Source: Isoetes taiwanensis (taxonomy: Eukaryota; Streptophyta; Lycopodiopsida; Isoetales; Isoetaceae). From it: a DNA stretch of 64,000 nt. The translations under genes were made by a program, and so were the position numbers. Below, in pieces: positions 45,181 through 57,255 of this stretch (position 1 is the first letter of the stretch; every line of letters begins with the position of its first letter). A model generated the notes under the pieces. That model did not search any database. It had not been told where the DNA came from and saw only the letters and a list, made by a program, of their open reading frames with translations. The stretch lies in contig JAJEKV010000005.1 in NCBI GenBank assembly GCA_021234155.1, forward strand, positions 15,908,826 to 15,972,825, in the 5' to 3' direction.

Positions 45181-45794
45181 GCTCCTTTCAAGAAAACATC
45201 CTAAGATCTTTAAAGCTATGAAAAGAGCAAGAGGAGAAAAACCAAATAGATAGAAGATCCAACTAAAAGGTGCCAAGCAGGACCCAAAGCTGCTCTCTTT
45301 ATGAATTAGAGCTTCAATTTTGCTCCACCTTATAGACTCTGCCCTTTTCGGTGTGATTGTCTTAACAAATCATCATTCTTAAAAGATTGAGAGAAAAATG
45401 CCCGCGTTAGTGGCTTACGAGCGAATCCACAAGACCGCCCTTGAAATTTGCCGAGGAATCAAATCCAACCAATTTCTTTGTGAGAGAGAAAATCTTACGG
45501 CATCGGCAAACCCACTAGCACCGGATCATAGTATCACCTGGTTTTGCAAGAAGGGTCTGCTTGATACCCGAGAGAAAGAGAGGATAGGAGGCTGACCTCC
45601 TTCCCTATTGTTGCGCACTTCTTGGGCAGTAATGAGCACCAAGTCATTTTCAGCACCCCATCATGAGTACGGTAGCTACATCATTACGACATATCACATG
45701 GAAGCCAATCCACTACCTAGCGCGATACCTTATGGTAGGGCTGCTTTGCATGTGATTATCCCCAGTACATATAAGCGAGGTTTAAAGGTCCTAC

Positions 45795-45934
45795 CGGGGG
45801 TAGGTTGATCGCCGCGAACGCGTGACCTGCGGGGCAATGGATTTTAAGGTCCCATTACTAGACCCGATATTGGCCAGAGTTTGAACCCTGGCCGCAAAGG
45901 CGTGGCGGTTTAAGGTCCCTGCCACTAGACCATG
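45795..45934 (-). repeat. Tandem tRNA-like units (SINE-like)
   Basis: On the minus strand, 45,934-45,870 reads GGTCTAGTGGCAGGG (A-box-like) and, about 33 bases on, AGGGTTCAAACTCTGG (B-box-like), with tRNA-style spacing. A second, diverged unit follows at 45,866-45,795 (TCTAGTAATGGGACCTT). Related pieces occur at about 49,060-49,130 and 49,240-49,320. A tRNA-derived SINE or tRNA pseudogene pair is likely; no intact cloverleaf was established. Confidence 0.5.
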
Positions 45935-46104
45935 CCGAAGGTCCATGGCACAAAGGCTTGTTGGTAGGTGTTAGCAAAAGCGGGTTTAAGGCTGGCAGGC
46001 TGCTTTGCTCCTCTTCACTCTCAATTGAATTTGGGAGGAATTGGGGGTAGGATTCCATGGCCTTTTTGTACTTCGTTCAGTTACATGTGTGCTATTAGAG
46101 CAGA

Positions 46105-49100
46105 GATATTATTGTTTTCTTGGTTGCTTAGCTTGAATTACAGCATGTAAGAGTCCAATGTCTAAGGCAACTAGATGCACTTGCTTTACCCGACAAGTAG
46201 CAAACCCTTTGTGCCTCCTTGCATTGAGAAATGGCTCAAGGAGGACTCAAAAATAGCCGAGCGATTTTAATAAGAAAGTGGACTTGAGACAAATTGAGGC
46301 CTAATTCTAACAACAAAGAGCCAAGAGGAAAGAATGTAGCGAGTTCTCGGCGAAAATCAAGCATCACACTTGCCCGGTGTTAATGAAGTGGAATCTTCTC
46401 TGACTAGATAATTCAATGGCTCTTGTTGTTCAAGAAAAGAAAATCCCAAAACAAAAATTGACACAAAGAATAGGGAAGACTCGATTGATAGACCCGGTCG
46501 AGGGTGTTTCCATCTTCTGAACCTCGAGATGAGATGAAATTGGTTACTAATGGTAGTGCGAGATTTTTATAATACACAATGTGGAAATTCTAGTGAAATT
46601 ACAACCAATTATTGGTGGATTAGAGGTAAAATCAGGGCAATTGAAGAAGAACAAATGGGATAAACTTGGGCAAAATTCAAGGATGAGAGAAAGAGGCTTC
46701 TAGTCATATGGGTTGAGTCTTCAAGAAGTTGGCGTGGTATGTGAAAAGGAGAATGGAAAGTCAAGTATGGAGTGACATCAGATAACCCCATTCGAGGGGA
46801 GCTGGGGATGATAGAACTTTGAGATAGAAACTTTTGAGGTAGCGCATATTTGCACACTTTTTTGGCAGTTTCTATGAAACCCGTTGGATCGATCTTTGCT
46901 TTTGATGATCCTTTTTTGAAATACTGAAGACACTCCCAATGTCGAAATGTTAACATATGATAATTTAGGAATCCAAGAATGCCTTGAGAAATGCCAAACA
47001 AATGAACTCCAGCGAGGTAACAACAGTTTCCTCCAGCCCCGGATCTACTTTGACATGCAATCAGCACAGGTATGTGGAAAGCCTAATGGAAGAAGGCTGG
47101 CGGATTACTTGATTGATGAAGACATTGTGGCGCTCGAGTCTATATGATGCTCCCATGGTATAAATACGGGGTGATTCCCCTCCCCGCTTGGCGACTACAT
47201 CACACACCATGGTAAGGCCCTCTGTCATACTTTCCGGCCCGCAGGATACAGCCAAGTGTCCATGCGCTGCCATTGCGCACCAGTGCAGGCAGGCGAGGAA
47301 CAGCGGAGGTGTCATTACGTCCCACGTCCTCTATAGGAAATCCTATACATGGAAGCATATATAAGATTTAGCATACAGCAATCATGCAAAATAATATATA
47401 CCACCCGCGAAGAATTTGGCCCATCCATCATCATCCGCAGGAAAGACAATACATCCATAATAACGCGAAATAACACCATAGCAAAAGGCACCACCGGTCT
47501 GAGACTCCAAGGGATCAAGCGATGTAGTGGAGGGGCCTCAAGATATCAGCAGTGGAAGCATAACATGGCATTGGGCATAAGACAATGGCTAGGGTAGTCC
47601 ACTCCATGCTGCCCCTCACAGTACTTTTTTCTAGATAATTTGAATCATGCTATGGTAGCATGGCCCTCTAGAGAGCGCCAATCCCCCAAGGGAATCACCC
47701 TCGCTGGGACTACTCACACGATTTACATCACCCGAGTCCGATGGCGCGAATTGACGTCTCACTCCCAGAGCATGGCCGGATCCCCTAGGTGTGTTAGAGA
47801 ACCGTGCATCAGCGACCCCGCATACGTGCGACTTACTCCCTAAATATAAAGGGTGAAAACCACGGCCTTGGATTCGACAGAACATCATATAGGCACCTCC
47901 CTCGGAGCTTAAGTGTCGGTGAGGCCATAGTCACGGAAGACATCCATGGCCTTTCGAGGCTTTTTTTTTTTTTTATTGGGGGCGTTGTCTATTCACCCAT
48001 CACATCATGAGTGATTTTAAGGTAAGAAGTTATTGTGTGTGTCCGAGATAGGAAAAATTACAATACAATGCAAAAGATCCCTCATGGATGAGATATAGTT
48101 CATTACAAATGATCCCTTACGGATGTCCGAGAAAACTAATATGCGTAACTAAAGAAGAGTACACATAGGCCTCTCTCAAGCTCTTCATACGTCACAACTT
48201 AGAATTTTCTGAGTATTAGCATCTTCCCAATTAAGCCTTGAGAATACTATAGGAGCCAAATGCCCATTTTTCCACAAGATCTGGCTTGAGGTCTTGAATG
48301 CTCCAAGAAAACCTCTTGCGAAATAGAAATGAAAAGAAAAGAGATGTAGGTAACTGCTTGAACAATCTCTCACTTAGCACCGAGAGAAACAAATATGCTT
48401 CAAACTATGAACAAATTCAACTGACTTTACACAGCCAAATATGAGATTAAAGAGTAAGATCTTTGCATTAGCCGGGATGCTCGGTCCCGAACACCGTATA
48501 GGCTAGACACCGCGGCCCGACCACGATTTCTACAATTACGGCTCATGATATACGGTCTTGATGTGGGGCGTCTTCTGGACACACTCAAATCCCCTGGCTT
48601 CGGCGATCTCGAATAATCTAACATCTTGTTTTCGCGCGTAGAATTTAAGATTAGAATTTACTACGCTCGCTGAAAAGCAGCCACAAGATCTTTCCGCTAT
48701 CATCATTCATATCATTGGTAGCTTACGGCCGCCGCAGAAGCTGGTTGAGAATCAAATCGTATTTCTTTGTGAGAAGAAAATCTTTTTTGGCGCCTTCGGC
48801 AAACCCCACTAACTTACCGGATCGCAGTATGTCGGTTTTGCAAGAATTACTGCGGCGATCTGGAGGATAGGAGGCTGACCTCCTTCCTGTTGTTGTCACC
48901 CTAGCCTTGGCCGGGCGTGAAACGCCAAGAATCCATTTTCAGCCCCCATCATGATCACGGTAGCTACATCATTGACATATCACATGGAAGCCAATCCATA
49001 TCTAGCATGATACCTTGTAATTTGGGGCTGCATCAATGCTCGAAAATTACCCATATAGGCGGGGTTTAAGGTCCTACCACGGGGCCGGTTGATCTCATGC

Positions 49101-49320
49101 GAGACCCGTGACCTCGAGGGGCAATGGATTCTACATCACATTGACGCATATCACATGGAAGCCAATCCGCACTACCTAGCAGCGATACCTTATGGTAGGA
49201 GCTGCTTTGCATGTGATTATCGAGGTACATATAGAGTTTAAAGGTCCCTACGAGGACGAGTTGATCGCCTGCAGACCCGTGATGACCTCGGGGCAATGGA
49301 TTTTAAGGTCCCCAAAGTAC
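46105..49320. repeat. Large direct repeat, unit B
   Basis: Collinear with unit A, including the unknown frame (46,530-47,100), the LTR segment (about 47,190-47,920), the LINE tail (poly(T) at 47,960-47,975, body to about 48,640) and the tRNA-like end (49,060-49,130). A further partial copy of the tRNA-like end follows at 49,135-49,320. Unit B has many more small indels than expected from unit A. Confidence 0.85.
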
Positions 49321-49339
49321 ATCAATCACGATTAATACG

Positions 49340-50400
49340 TGATGCGACATGGCGAGGAAATGTGCCATTTTAGAAAGTTTATGCGACCACCACCATTAAG
49401 GCATCAAAACCCTCTTAGTAATGCGCGGGAAGCCCGCGATGAAATCCATGGTAATAACTTCCCATTTTCGTTGGGACACTTCGAGGGTTGCAATTCACAG
49501 GATCACATGGCTACTGCGCCTTTGTTTGTTAGCCAGTCGGCATTGCTTTATATACTTGTCAATGTGCTTCTTCATTCTGGCCGAGGAAATAGGTGGAGCC
49601 GTTTTGAGTATATCTTCATAAAGAAGCACGCATGCCCAGCTATTGGATTGTTATGTGTATCATGGAGAATGAGCTTCACAGAACTCAGGGCGTCACCGAG
49701 GAACACACAACTTGTCCTTACCAATAAAAAGGTTCAGCTTCCTTCTTATAATGGCCGGAAGGTCTCCCTCTCCTTATCCGTTCTGACTTCTTTTTGATAC
49801 ACTTTGCCATATCTCGAGTGCAGGTCTCTGGGGAAGGAGCTTCTTTGAATACGCTTCCCAAACTCATTGGGGGAAGTGTGGAAATAGCATTACAATGCGT
49901 TAGAGTGACAAATGGATGCCTAGAAGTGAAACTAGCGACATTATGCTTGCAGGCTTATAAATAACCTCAAAATCATATTCCTCAAGGAATTCCATCCACC
50001 ATCTTTGTCTCCAAATTGAGATGGGGTTCGCGTGAGAAAGATGTATTGGAGGCTTTGATGATCAATATCCAAGCTGGAATCACCTTCCAAGTAAATAGTG
50101 CACTCCAAATGTACAGAGAGGAGAGCACGCGCTGCTTGTGAGCAACTCTTGATCATGGGTGGGGTATCTTGTCATTTATAGCGTCATTCATCTTTTAGAG
50201 TCATAGCATGCTTACGACCTTCTTGTATTAAGACTCACTTCATTGCTTGGAATTTACTAGCATCTGTGGCAACTCACTATCCTTTTGAGGATCTGGCATT
50301 GTAAAACGGGGAGCTATTGTCAAAAGCATCCTTTAATGCTTGAGAGTCACATTACCTTGTCTTTCCAATGTGTGCATCAATCCCCTAACCGCTATCATGC
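49340..50400 (-). pseudogene. G3 integrase and RNase H remnants
   Basis: Minus-strand translation near 49,490-49,400 gives SQRKWEVITMDFIAGFPR, a gypsy integrase core start with the first catalytic aspartate. Around 49,940-50,160 is the RNase H region, whose minus strand reads RRWWMEFLEEYDFE. Both are typical of Del/Tekay-type gypsies. Frameshifts occur every few dozen bases. Confidence 0.75.
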
Positions 50401-50539
50401 TTGAGTAGTCGGTTAAAGGTCTGGCCGAGAGCTTGTAAAGTCCTTGGCATGAAAGCTATGGACCCACCTCCCGGACACATTGTGAAGTTGGAATTGGCCA
50501 TTCCTTGGCTGCTTCAATTTTAGGGTGGGTGGCTATTCC

Positions 50540-51350
50540 ATGTCTTGACACAATATGTCTAGGTATCGAAAACCTTGATGGTAGCAAAGCAGTTGGAGAA
50601 TTTGGCATATAGTTGGTGGCATCTCAATTTACTGTAGGGCCAGCAGGATGCGTTCATGATCACTTCAAAGTCTTCTGTATATGAGGGATGATGAAGGAAT
50701 ATAATGACAAAATCATCCAGGTACTCGCGGAGAAGACATCATTCATTGGTCTCATGAAAGTGGCGGGCATTAGGTAGGGCCAAGCGGCATCACCGTGAAC
50801 TACGTAATGCCCATAGCAGCGTCGAGGCGGACTTATGGATGTTATCCTCCTTAATCCCATATCTAGTGATGCAAATGAAGGTCAATCTTTTGTAAAATAC
50901 TTAGCCCCTTGCAATTGATCCATGAGATCATGCACTTGTGATAAAGCATACCCGATTCTTAATAGTATGCTTGTTTGAAGCTGAGTATTGTCGATGCACA
51001 CATTCTTAGGGTGCCATGCTTTTACGAACAAAAGAGTATGGGGCTCCAAAAGGGGAAACAGGCTAAATATGAAAGAGCCCTAATTTGGGGAGTTTTGCAA
51101 GCTGCTAGCCGCAGCTCACAGTCCAATTAGGGAATACTCATCCGATATGGGGCCTTCTTGGTAGGCTTAGTGCACAGTTCCAAAGGTGATTTCACATTTC
51201 CACCCCTCTAAAGATGGTAGCAGGTAAGGTTTCGCCGGGGAAAAGATCATGTATGGTATTCAGAAGGTTCTACGGCTATGTCAGGGGCAGGCATCAAGAA
51301 CTTCATCTGTTTGGACTTAGCTTCAGCGGAAACAGAAGTGAATCATGCCG
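50540..51350 (-). pseudogene. G3 reverse transcriptase remnant
   Basis: It is collinear with the G2 RT at 14,980-15,600. Nucleotide landmarks are CATGAAAGT(T/G)GC, GCGGACTTATGGATGTTATC, GATCCATGAGATCATGCAC and CCTTCTTGGTAGGCTTAG. It is too broken to give a catalytic motif in frame. Confidence 0.8.
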
Positions 51351-51399
51351 ATGATCACACCGCAGGCTTTAAAGAGAGCCTATGCAAATAATGAAATAC

Positions 51400-53640
51400 A
51401 TTGCATAATGGGAATAATAGAAACACTTACACTTTATAGTGACTCGGGCTCCATTTCGCATTAAAGGTAACCCCTCTCATTTCTCGCAGTCAATGTTGGC
51501 CTTGGCGGTAACCCGAGGAATTCCATCCCCTGATGAAATTATAGCGTCAATATCCATTATTTACGCTCCTAGAGCAACAAGTGCTCTAGTAGGCAGATAT
51601 TCTTGGAATTGATAAATGGGAGCCCGCGGGTGTCTTAGGTATAGCCCCCACTTGCCAGCGTAGCGGGCCGTGGCTTAGACTGAGGTGATGCATGGGAAAC
51701 TACGCCCATTCTAGGAGATGCAAAGTTATGCGTGCTGCTCGATTAATCCCATAATAATGGCCTTGAAAGGGTTTACAAGCCTATACAGCCCAGGCCCAGT
51801 AGACGCCTTGGCCAGGATGGCTGGTAGTTGGCTTGACTGTTTCAGTAGGCGGCATAGATATGAGAGTCACTGTTGCTATATGAGTGATAGCGTCATCCTC
51901 GGCCGCATTGTCAGGATGGTTTGGGTCCACTTCGCGTCTTCCCAGAGAAATCCGCATATCCGCCCCGGCTGCACTATCTATGTAATGTAAGGGCATTCTG
52001 CTTGTATACGGTGCCCGAGGCGGGGAAACACCAATATAAGCCTATCCTTATGTATGTAGGCATTCCTGCGGGCCTCATAGGGATAGCTTGGAGGATATCT
52101 CGAAGCTCTGCGGTGTTAGTATAGACTTCTGCAGTACGGTGAAACTTTCTTCGATCTTCGATACCCACAGTAGAAGCGGGGAGACCACAGACTAGAGTGA
52201 GCGCGCCCATACCTCTGAGATTGTGTAACCCTTGTGCAGTGAGCGAAGAGGGTGGGAATTGGTTGTGGTATTTGGGAGTGTCTTCTTCACAAGGCTAGAA
52301 TTAGCCTGCAGCCTGCTAGCGGTCTTGGGGTCTATTGCTTGAACCATTTTTCCTTAAGGTAGGGGATAAGCCCACTCTTTATACCCCCTTCAGCTGCCCT
52401 ACGCTCATTTATCCACAGGGACGTATAAAGCGTAATCTCATGAACTTCGTCCATATAAAGGCCGGGCCCGGTCATGTTTTCACATTCTAAGCTGATGCGG
52501 ATCTGTTGGCAACAAAATGGGCCACTGGGCACATAGTGTGACGAAGGCTTTTAAAGACTTTATAAGCGGCATCTTCGCTCGCTTGAAGGGCCATGGGGCG
52601 GGCATATCCTTTTCCATGTCCAGATGCAGCGATCTACCAATATCGCACCCGATCATTAGTATGACTTACAGGAACTCATTTCATCTAGCCATGATTATCA
52701 TTATTCAGGACTACAGTTTTCGAAAATTGTGCGGCTTAGGTTCTTTCAAATCTTTAGTGATGGCGAATCCTTTGTTTTACATTTTGATAATCCTTTTTTT
52801 GTTGGCCTTGAGTATGAATTGACCTTGTCCTGGAGAATTGAGGAAGAGTCGAGAGGCTTCGGAGGTAGCATCAAAGATAGTAGAGGCGTGCCCTCTTACC
52901 GGTCAGGCTTCTGTGGCCGAACGCAGTGTAGGTCTTGGCCCGTGTGGCTACTTGAGATTCCTATGGAGGCGAGGTCTGGTCCGTACTCCTACGTAGCATT
53001 TGAGAGGTGGGTTATTTCTTGGGAGTACATAGGCACACGGAGCTTCGGTAGGCCCGACACTTCATGATAGTGAGCTCTTGCTCTACGAGGTGTGGAAACG
53101 GTCCGGTTACACTTGGTGTGCTTGACTAAGATGCAGGAGGGTAGGGATGGGACGTTGGGGCCCAAAGAGGGGCTGCACGGAAGGTATGGCTCAATTGGCT
53201 AAGGGGTCATAGGGTTTGTCAAAGCTGGCGGGTGCACGAATGGGTTCTTGATTTTGGTCTCCCTAGCCATGCGCTTAATTTTTAGTCATCTTGGCTTTAC
53301 TAGTAAATGGCGAAGAAGGACAAATTGCGAATACCACCGTGAACCAAGGGATGTCTGCCCGCGAAAGGAGCACGCATGGGCCCAGTGCAGTGTTCTGCAA
53401 ACCTTAGGATCAAACTTCGAAGGGGCAAAAATGGTGGCAGTCTTGGTACATTCTTGGGGTTGTGGAATGCTTGTGGCCCGGTCCCAAGCTTCTAGAAACA
53501 CAGTACACGCGTGAACTTGGCCCACCCCAAGTTAGCCGAAAACCTTCTTTGAAGATGGGAGGTGGAGACTAAGGGCTATGCTTCTCCTGCTGCTTGAAAG
53601 GCTGGCGCCGAAGCGCCTAGATGCTGGGCATTAAGTGAAA
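51400..53640 (-). pseudogene. G3 protease and gag remnants
   Basis: At 51,440-51,740 a decayed copy of the protease (compare G2 15,854-16,162) is visible. Gag-like sequence then continues to about 53,600, recognisable mainly by collinearity with G2 16,400-17,430. Plus-strand frames here (for example 52,517-52,822) are shadows. I see no LTR at the right end; the element seems truncated there. Confidence 0.55.
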
Positions 53641-53747
53641 CTTAAAATTGTACAGAGGGATATACATTGACCAAGAGCATCTCAATAATTTATTTAAATA
53701 TGTCGTGAAATTTGTCAAAACATAAAGGTATTTTATAGTTTTTCCCA

Positions 53748-54280
53748 TTTATTAATCTCTGAGTGTTCAATCAGAAAATGTAGATAAATCAACAGCGGAT
53801 TCCCCTATTCTTCACTTGCTTCAATAGGTTGTCGGTGTGAAGTTAAGGAATTAAGGGATATGCTTATCATGATACAATATACAATACTGTAAAGTTCGAC
53901 TCTCATTGGTACATGGCATAGATTCTTCCTATTACAACATGATTATATATAGGTGTCTGTTTGCTGACAGGCAATAAACTTTACAGGCTAGGTTTAAATC
54001 AAATTAGTACACATCAATTTTGATTACATTGATATAAACATTCTGCTGTTAACACCTTATACCACCTTTACTGACAAAACATTCTTTGTTCAGAAATTAT
54101 GAATACTTTTGTAGCACCAGGATGTTGGCATCATAATACTCTTTTATTAATCTCCGGATGTTCAATCAGAAAACGTAGATAAATCACAGCTGATCCCCCT
54201 ATTCTTCACTTGCTTCTGTAGGTTGTCAGTGTGAAGTTCGGGAATGAACAGATATGGTTATCATGATACAATACTGTAAC
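53748..54280. repeat. ~140-bp direct repeat downstream of the RING gene
   Basis: 53,748-53,892 and 54,143-54,280 share TTCAATCAGAAAA, GTAGATAAATCA, CCCCTATTCTTCACTTGCTT, GTGTGAAGTT and ATCATGATACAAT. They lie beyond the likely polyadenylation site of the gene. Confidence 0.88.
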
Positions 54281-54406
54281 AATACCCTTTTCCAATGCAT
54301 ATTGTTTGCATGAAAAAAATGTATCGATAATTAAGCAACTGAATGCTGGCCTGACTTGGTTTATAGTCTTTAACAATGAAGTGTATACCGCTGGCAGAAC
54401 TTGGCT

Positions 54407-54412
54407 TTTATT
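54407..54412 (-). terminator. Polyadenylation signal candidate of the RING gene
   Basis: Minus-strand AATAAA about 140 bases past the stop codon, in an AT-rich setting. Confidence 0.5.
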
Positions 54413-54550
54413 CCTTTATATTTATAAAATGCAGCCAATGCAAACCACTATTTGAATGGATACCTTTCCTGCCTTTAGCCATGAGTTATATAACCTTTCA
54501 AGGTGACCACGTTGCGCTGGATGCGTTGTATTGAGCATGGCATTGGTATC

Positions 54551-56664
54551 CTAAAATACTTGAATGCAGAGGCTTGTTGAACCGTCACCATATGATCTAA
54601 GGTCAGTAGACTTCACAATCGCACGACATAATGGGCATGTCCTTTCTCTTTCAAACCTAATAGCAGACCCAGCTAACAATTAAAACACTTCTAGTTCTTG
54701 CTATATAAACGTAAACGCAAAACAAATAATTTATCATACCATTCAGAGACACAATCTTCACAAAATAAATGTTTACAACGCAGCAATATTGGCGCATGCA
54801 TTTTTTCTTGACAAATTGCACATAAATCTCCAGCAGCAAGAACCTAAAAGAGAGAGGCACCAACATGAAGTGCTTTCAACGGCATGGCAAGGAACAATAC
54901 CTAACTGAAATCACTATTACTCTAAAAATATATTTAAGAGAAATGGACAGAAAATAAATGCAAGAATCAGCCACATACTATGTACAAGTTACACTATACC
55001 TCCTCTGAAGTGGCATACGCACCATACTGCACTTCCCTACAAGAAAGTACACGTAGCGATGCAATAAACATCTGGACCTGAATGAACAGTGGAACCAAGT
55101 ATAGAATTAGAACTTGAGCAACCCAAATAAACGGGAAATTCAAATTGAAATTCTTTGCAGATCTGCAATTTTGCACTCTTGCGGCCTTAAAATGATGCAT
55201 TAATAATGTGACAATGTTTTTACACTTAATAAACAAATAGTTAGTGACATCCAAGAACAAAGGTTTACCTTCTCAAACACAGATGTCAGTTTGAAAGTAA
55301 GGTATAATCCTGTTGTCAAAGAAGAGAAGAAGTTGCCATACTCTTTATTCAGGAAAAAGCGGTACCATACTGGTCCAGGTATAATCGCCCGATAAAGCAA
55401 TGAGATATACTCAACAAATGTCAATAATTGCGCCTGTCTCAGGAAACCATCAGGTCTTTAAAGTCAGTTCAACAACAATCAATCTTTAGAAATGTGCTAC
55501 CAACCTGGCGACGGAAGTTACGACCTCGAAAGTTCTTGTATGACAAAAGTAAACCGCATTTAGCAACCATTGCTGCCTGTCTTGCCATTGTATCTACATT
55601 AACATTTATAAATGTCTTAAGAGGGTTACATCTGAAAGTAGCATGGAAAGTTGATCTGTACCATTTAAAACAATCATAAAAATAGCCTCCCAAAATTTAG
55701 GTATTTTGTTTGGTGGAAGCCAAAGAAGGGGTCGCCATATAGCAGCAGCACTATACCACCAATAAACTCCTGCAATGTGGCACATCAGGATAGACCCAAT
55801 AGCTATGATTATGATTCTTTTCCTTTCTCCCTGCATCACAATAGTGCTCTCTTAATTAGAATGATGCATGAAAGAAAAGAACCATATATAGTAATTGTAA
55901 AAAGTACTACCTATCAATCTTATTCTCAAATGCAGGACGCTTTCTGTGAAAGCATGCTATCTTTTTTAATGATAATTGAGATAACCGCTTGAAATAGAAA
56001 ACACAGTACCTTCAGGGCTGTTTGCTTCTTTATAAAATCATTAGCTTTAATCATTACCGCAGTGACCCAAAACGTAATAAAGAGGCCTACAAACAAACCA
56101 GAGATTTATAAGAATAAGTACACTGCTAGATGGTCAAATCCATTGATTGTTGATTAAAGTACCTTGTAAATGCTGTCTTATGAATACCAGCAAAAGCAGA
56201 ATTGTAAAAGGCAAGACCTGCTCCAACCATCTCCCAATAGGCTGAAAATCATACCGTTGTGCTGTCGTCGCCCTATTATCAGTTCTATTATTCTGAGAAC
56301 TCTCGGCATTGTCATCAATCTCAGAAGACCTTGGCGAAAATGGCCTTGATCCATGTTCAACTGAAGGCACATGGATAGATTGAATGAAATTCCCAGATGA
56401 CTGTACGTTAGAATCGTTTTCAGGTACTCTGTCAGTTCCCTGATCATGATCCCCAATTATCCTTATGGCAACTTCTGCCCCAGTGCCAGTAAGCCCGTCG
56501 TTTTGTACAATAGCTACGGAGCTGGTGTCTAAACCTGAGTGATGAGATCTTCCTCTAACTAATCCTGATAACTCCAACAATGCCGATAGAGGTGCTGGAA
56601 GCAAGTTAATTGAAATTGTTCGGTACCTGTTTTGCATGTCGGATGTGGACCCCAGGTTTTCCAT
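54551..56664 (-). CDS. RNFT1/2-type RING membrane E3 ubiquitin ligase, 8 exons
   Basis: Exons in transcript order: 56,664-56,163; 56,086-56,010; 55,830-55,662; 55,593-55,505; 55,433-55,269; 55,077-55,000; 54,843-54,740; 54,656-54,551. All seven introns (68-191 bp) are GT-AG and all joins keep frame, giving 429 residues. Residues 1-145 are polar and Ser/Asn-rich. Several hydrophobic segments follow (about 146-180, 196-220 and 228-250, with more to 330). A C3HC4 RING is at 368-405 (C368, C371, C383, H385, C388, C391, C402, C405). The block [10 protein letters not shown] and the ending FGDGSTS-type tail (here [14 protein letters not shown]) match the plant family that includes Arabidopsis At5g01960. 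Animal RNFT1 is an ER-membrane E3 linked to protein quality control, so an ER role is an inference. The frame stays open 5' of this ATG to 56,758, so an upstream coding exon is possible. Confidence 0.93.
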
Positions 56665-57246
56665 GTCTGAGACAACTCCTATATGATGTAAATGAGCTGA
56701 TACTAGGCTACCAGAATAGATTAACTTCTCAATGCATGCATCATTTGCATAGCTAAAGATGTGGACAGTATAGAATATCGTTGGTTAAGGTAGGCTTCCA
56801 CTACTCAATCTTCAAAAACAGATGAATTCACTGAAATTTAAACACTGAATCCACTAACCTTGCCTTAGGTTTGAAATAAATACAGTCATCAACATAAAAG
56901 AACTGCAGATGGGCACAAAAAAGCTCCAGGCAAGTCGCATTACGAACAAAGTGGGTCAAAATCGGATCAAAGAGAAATCAAAAGGGCAAGCCAGGCAGAA
57001 TTGAAAGAGGACAATATTCTGACGTCTTCATCCAAACGCGTAGCGTTGGATAGACGCGGCAAACATGGTCCATCTGCAGGACTAACCTAATCCGGCAATC
57101 GCCCAGTAAACAAAACTTAGAAACGGAAACGAAGAAGAATGTTCCTCCTTACGTGTGGTGGACGGTCTAAATCCAGCGTAATATTGTGACAGTAAATCTG
57201 GACCGTCTTTATGATCGAAGGCAAACAGAGTGCCTTTTATTACTCT
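56665..57246 (-). promoter_or_regulatory. 5' leader region of the RING gene
   Basis: Contains the stretch open in frame with exon 1 (56,665-56,758), preceded by an acceptor-like TTTAG at about 56,751-56,755. The leader may therefore be spliced. The segment 57,030-57,215 has ordinary plant leader composition. Exact exon limits are not resolved. Confidence 0.45.
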
Positions 57247-57255
57247 GTTTTATAC
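57247..57255 (-). promoter_or_regulatory. TATA box of the RING gene
   Basis: Minus-strand GTATAAAAC lies in an AT-rich stretch about 590 bases upstream of the ATG. A transcript start about 30 bases downstream would fall near 57,220. Confidence 0.5.

Larger units (their letters stand above)
42363..45850. repeat. Large direct repeat, unit A
   Basis: This is collinear with 46,105-49,130. In order it contains an unknown plus-strand frame, a G2-type LTR segment, a LINE tail and a stretch ending in tRNA-like units. Differences between units are mostly short indels. Confidence 0.85.

Noticed and set aside
52517-53067. Plus-strand frames of about 100 codons
   Set aside because: They overlap G3 gag on the opposite strand, whose collinearity with G2 explains the region better.
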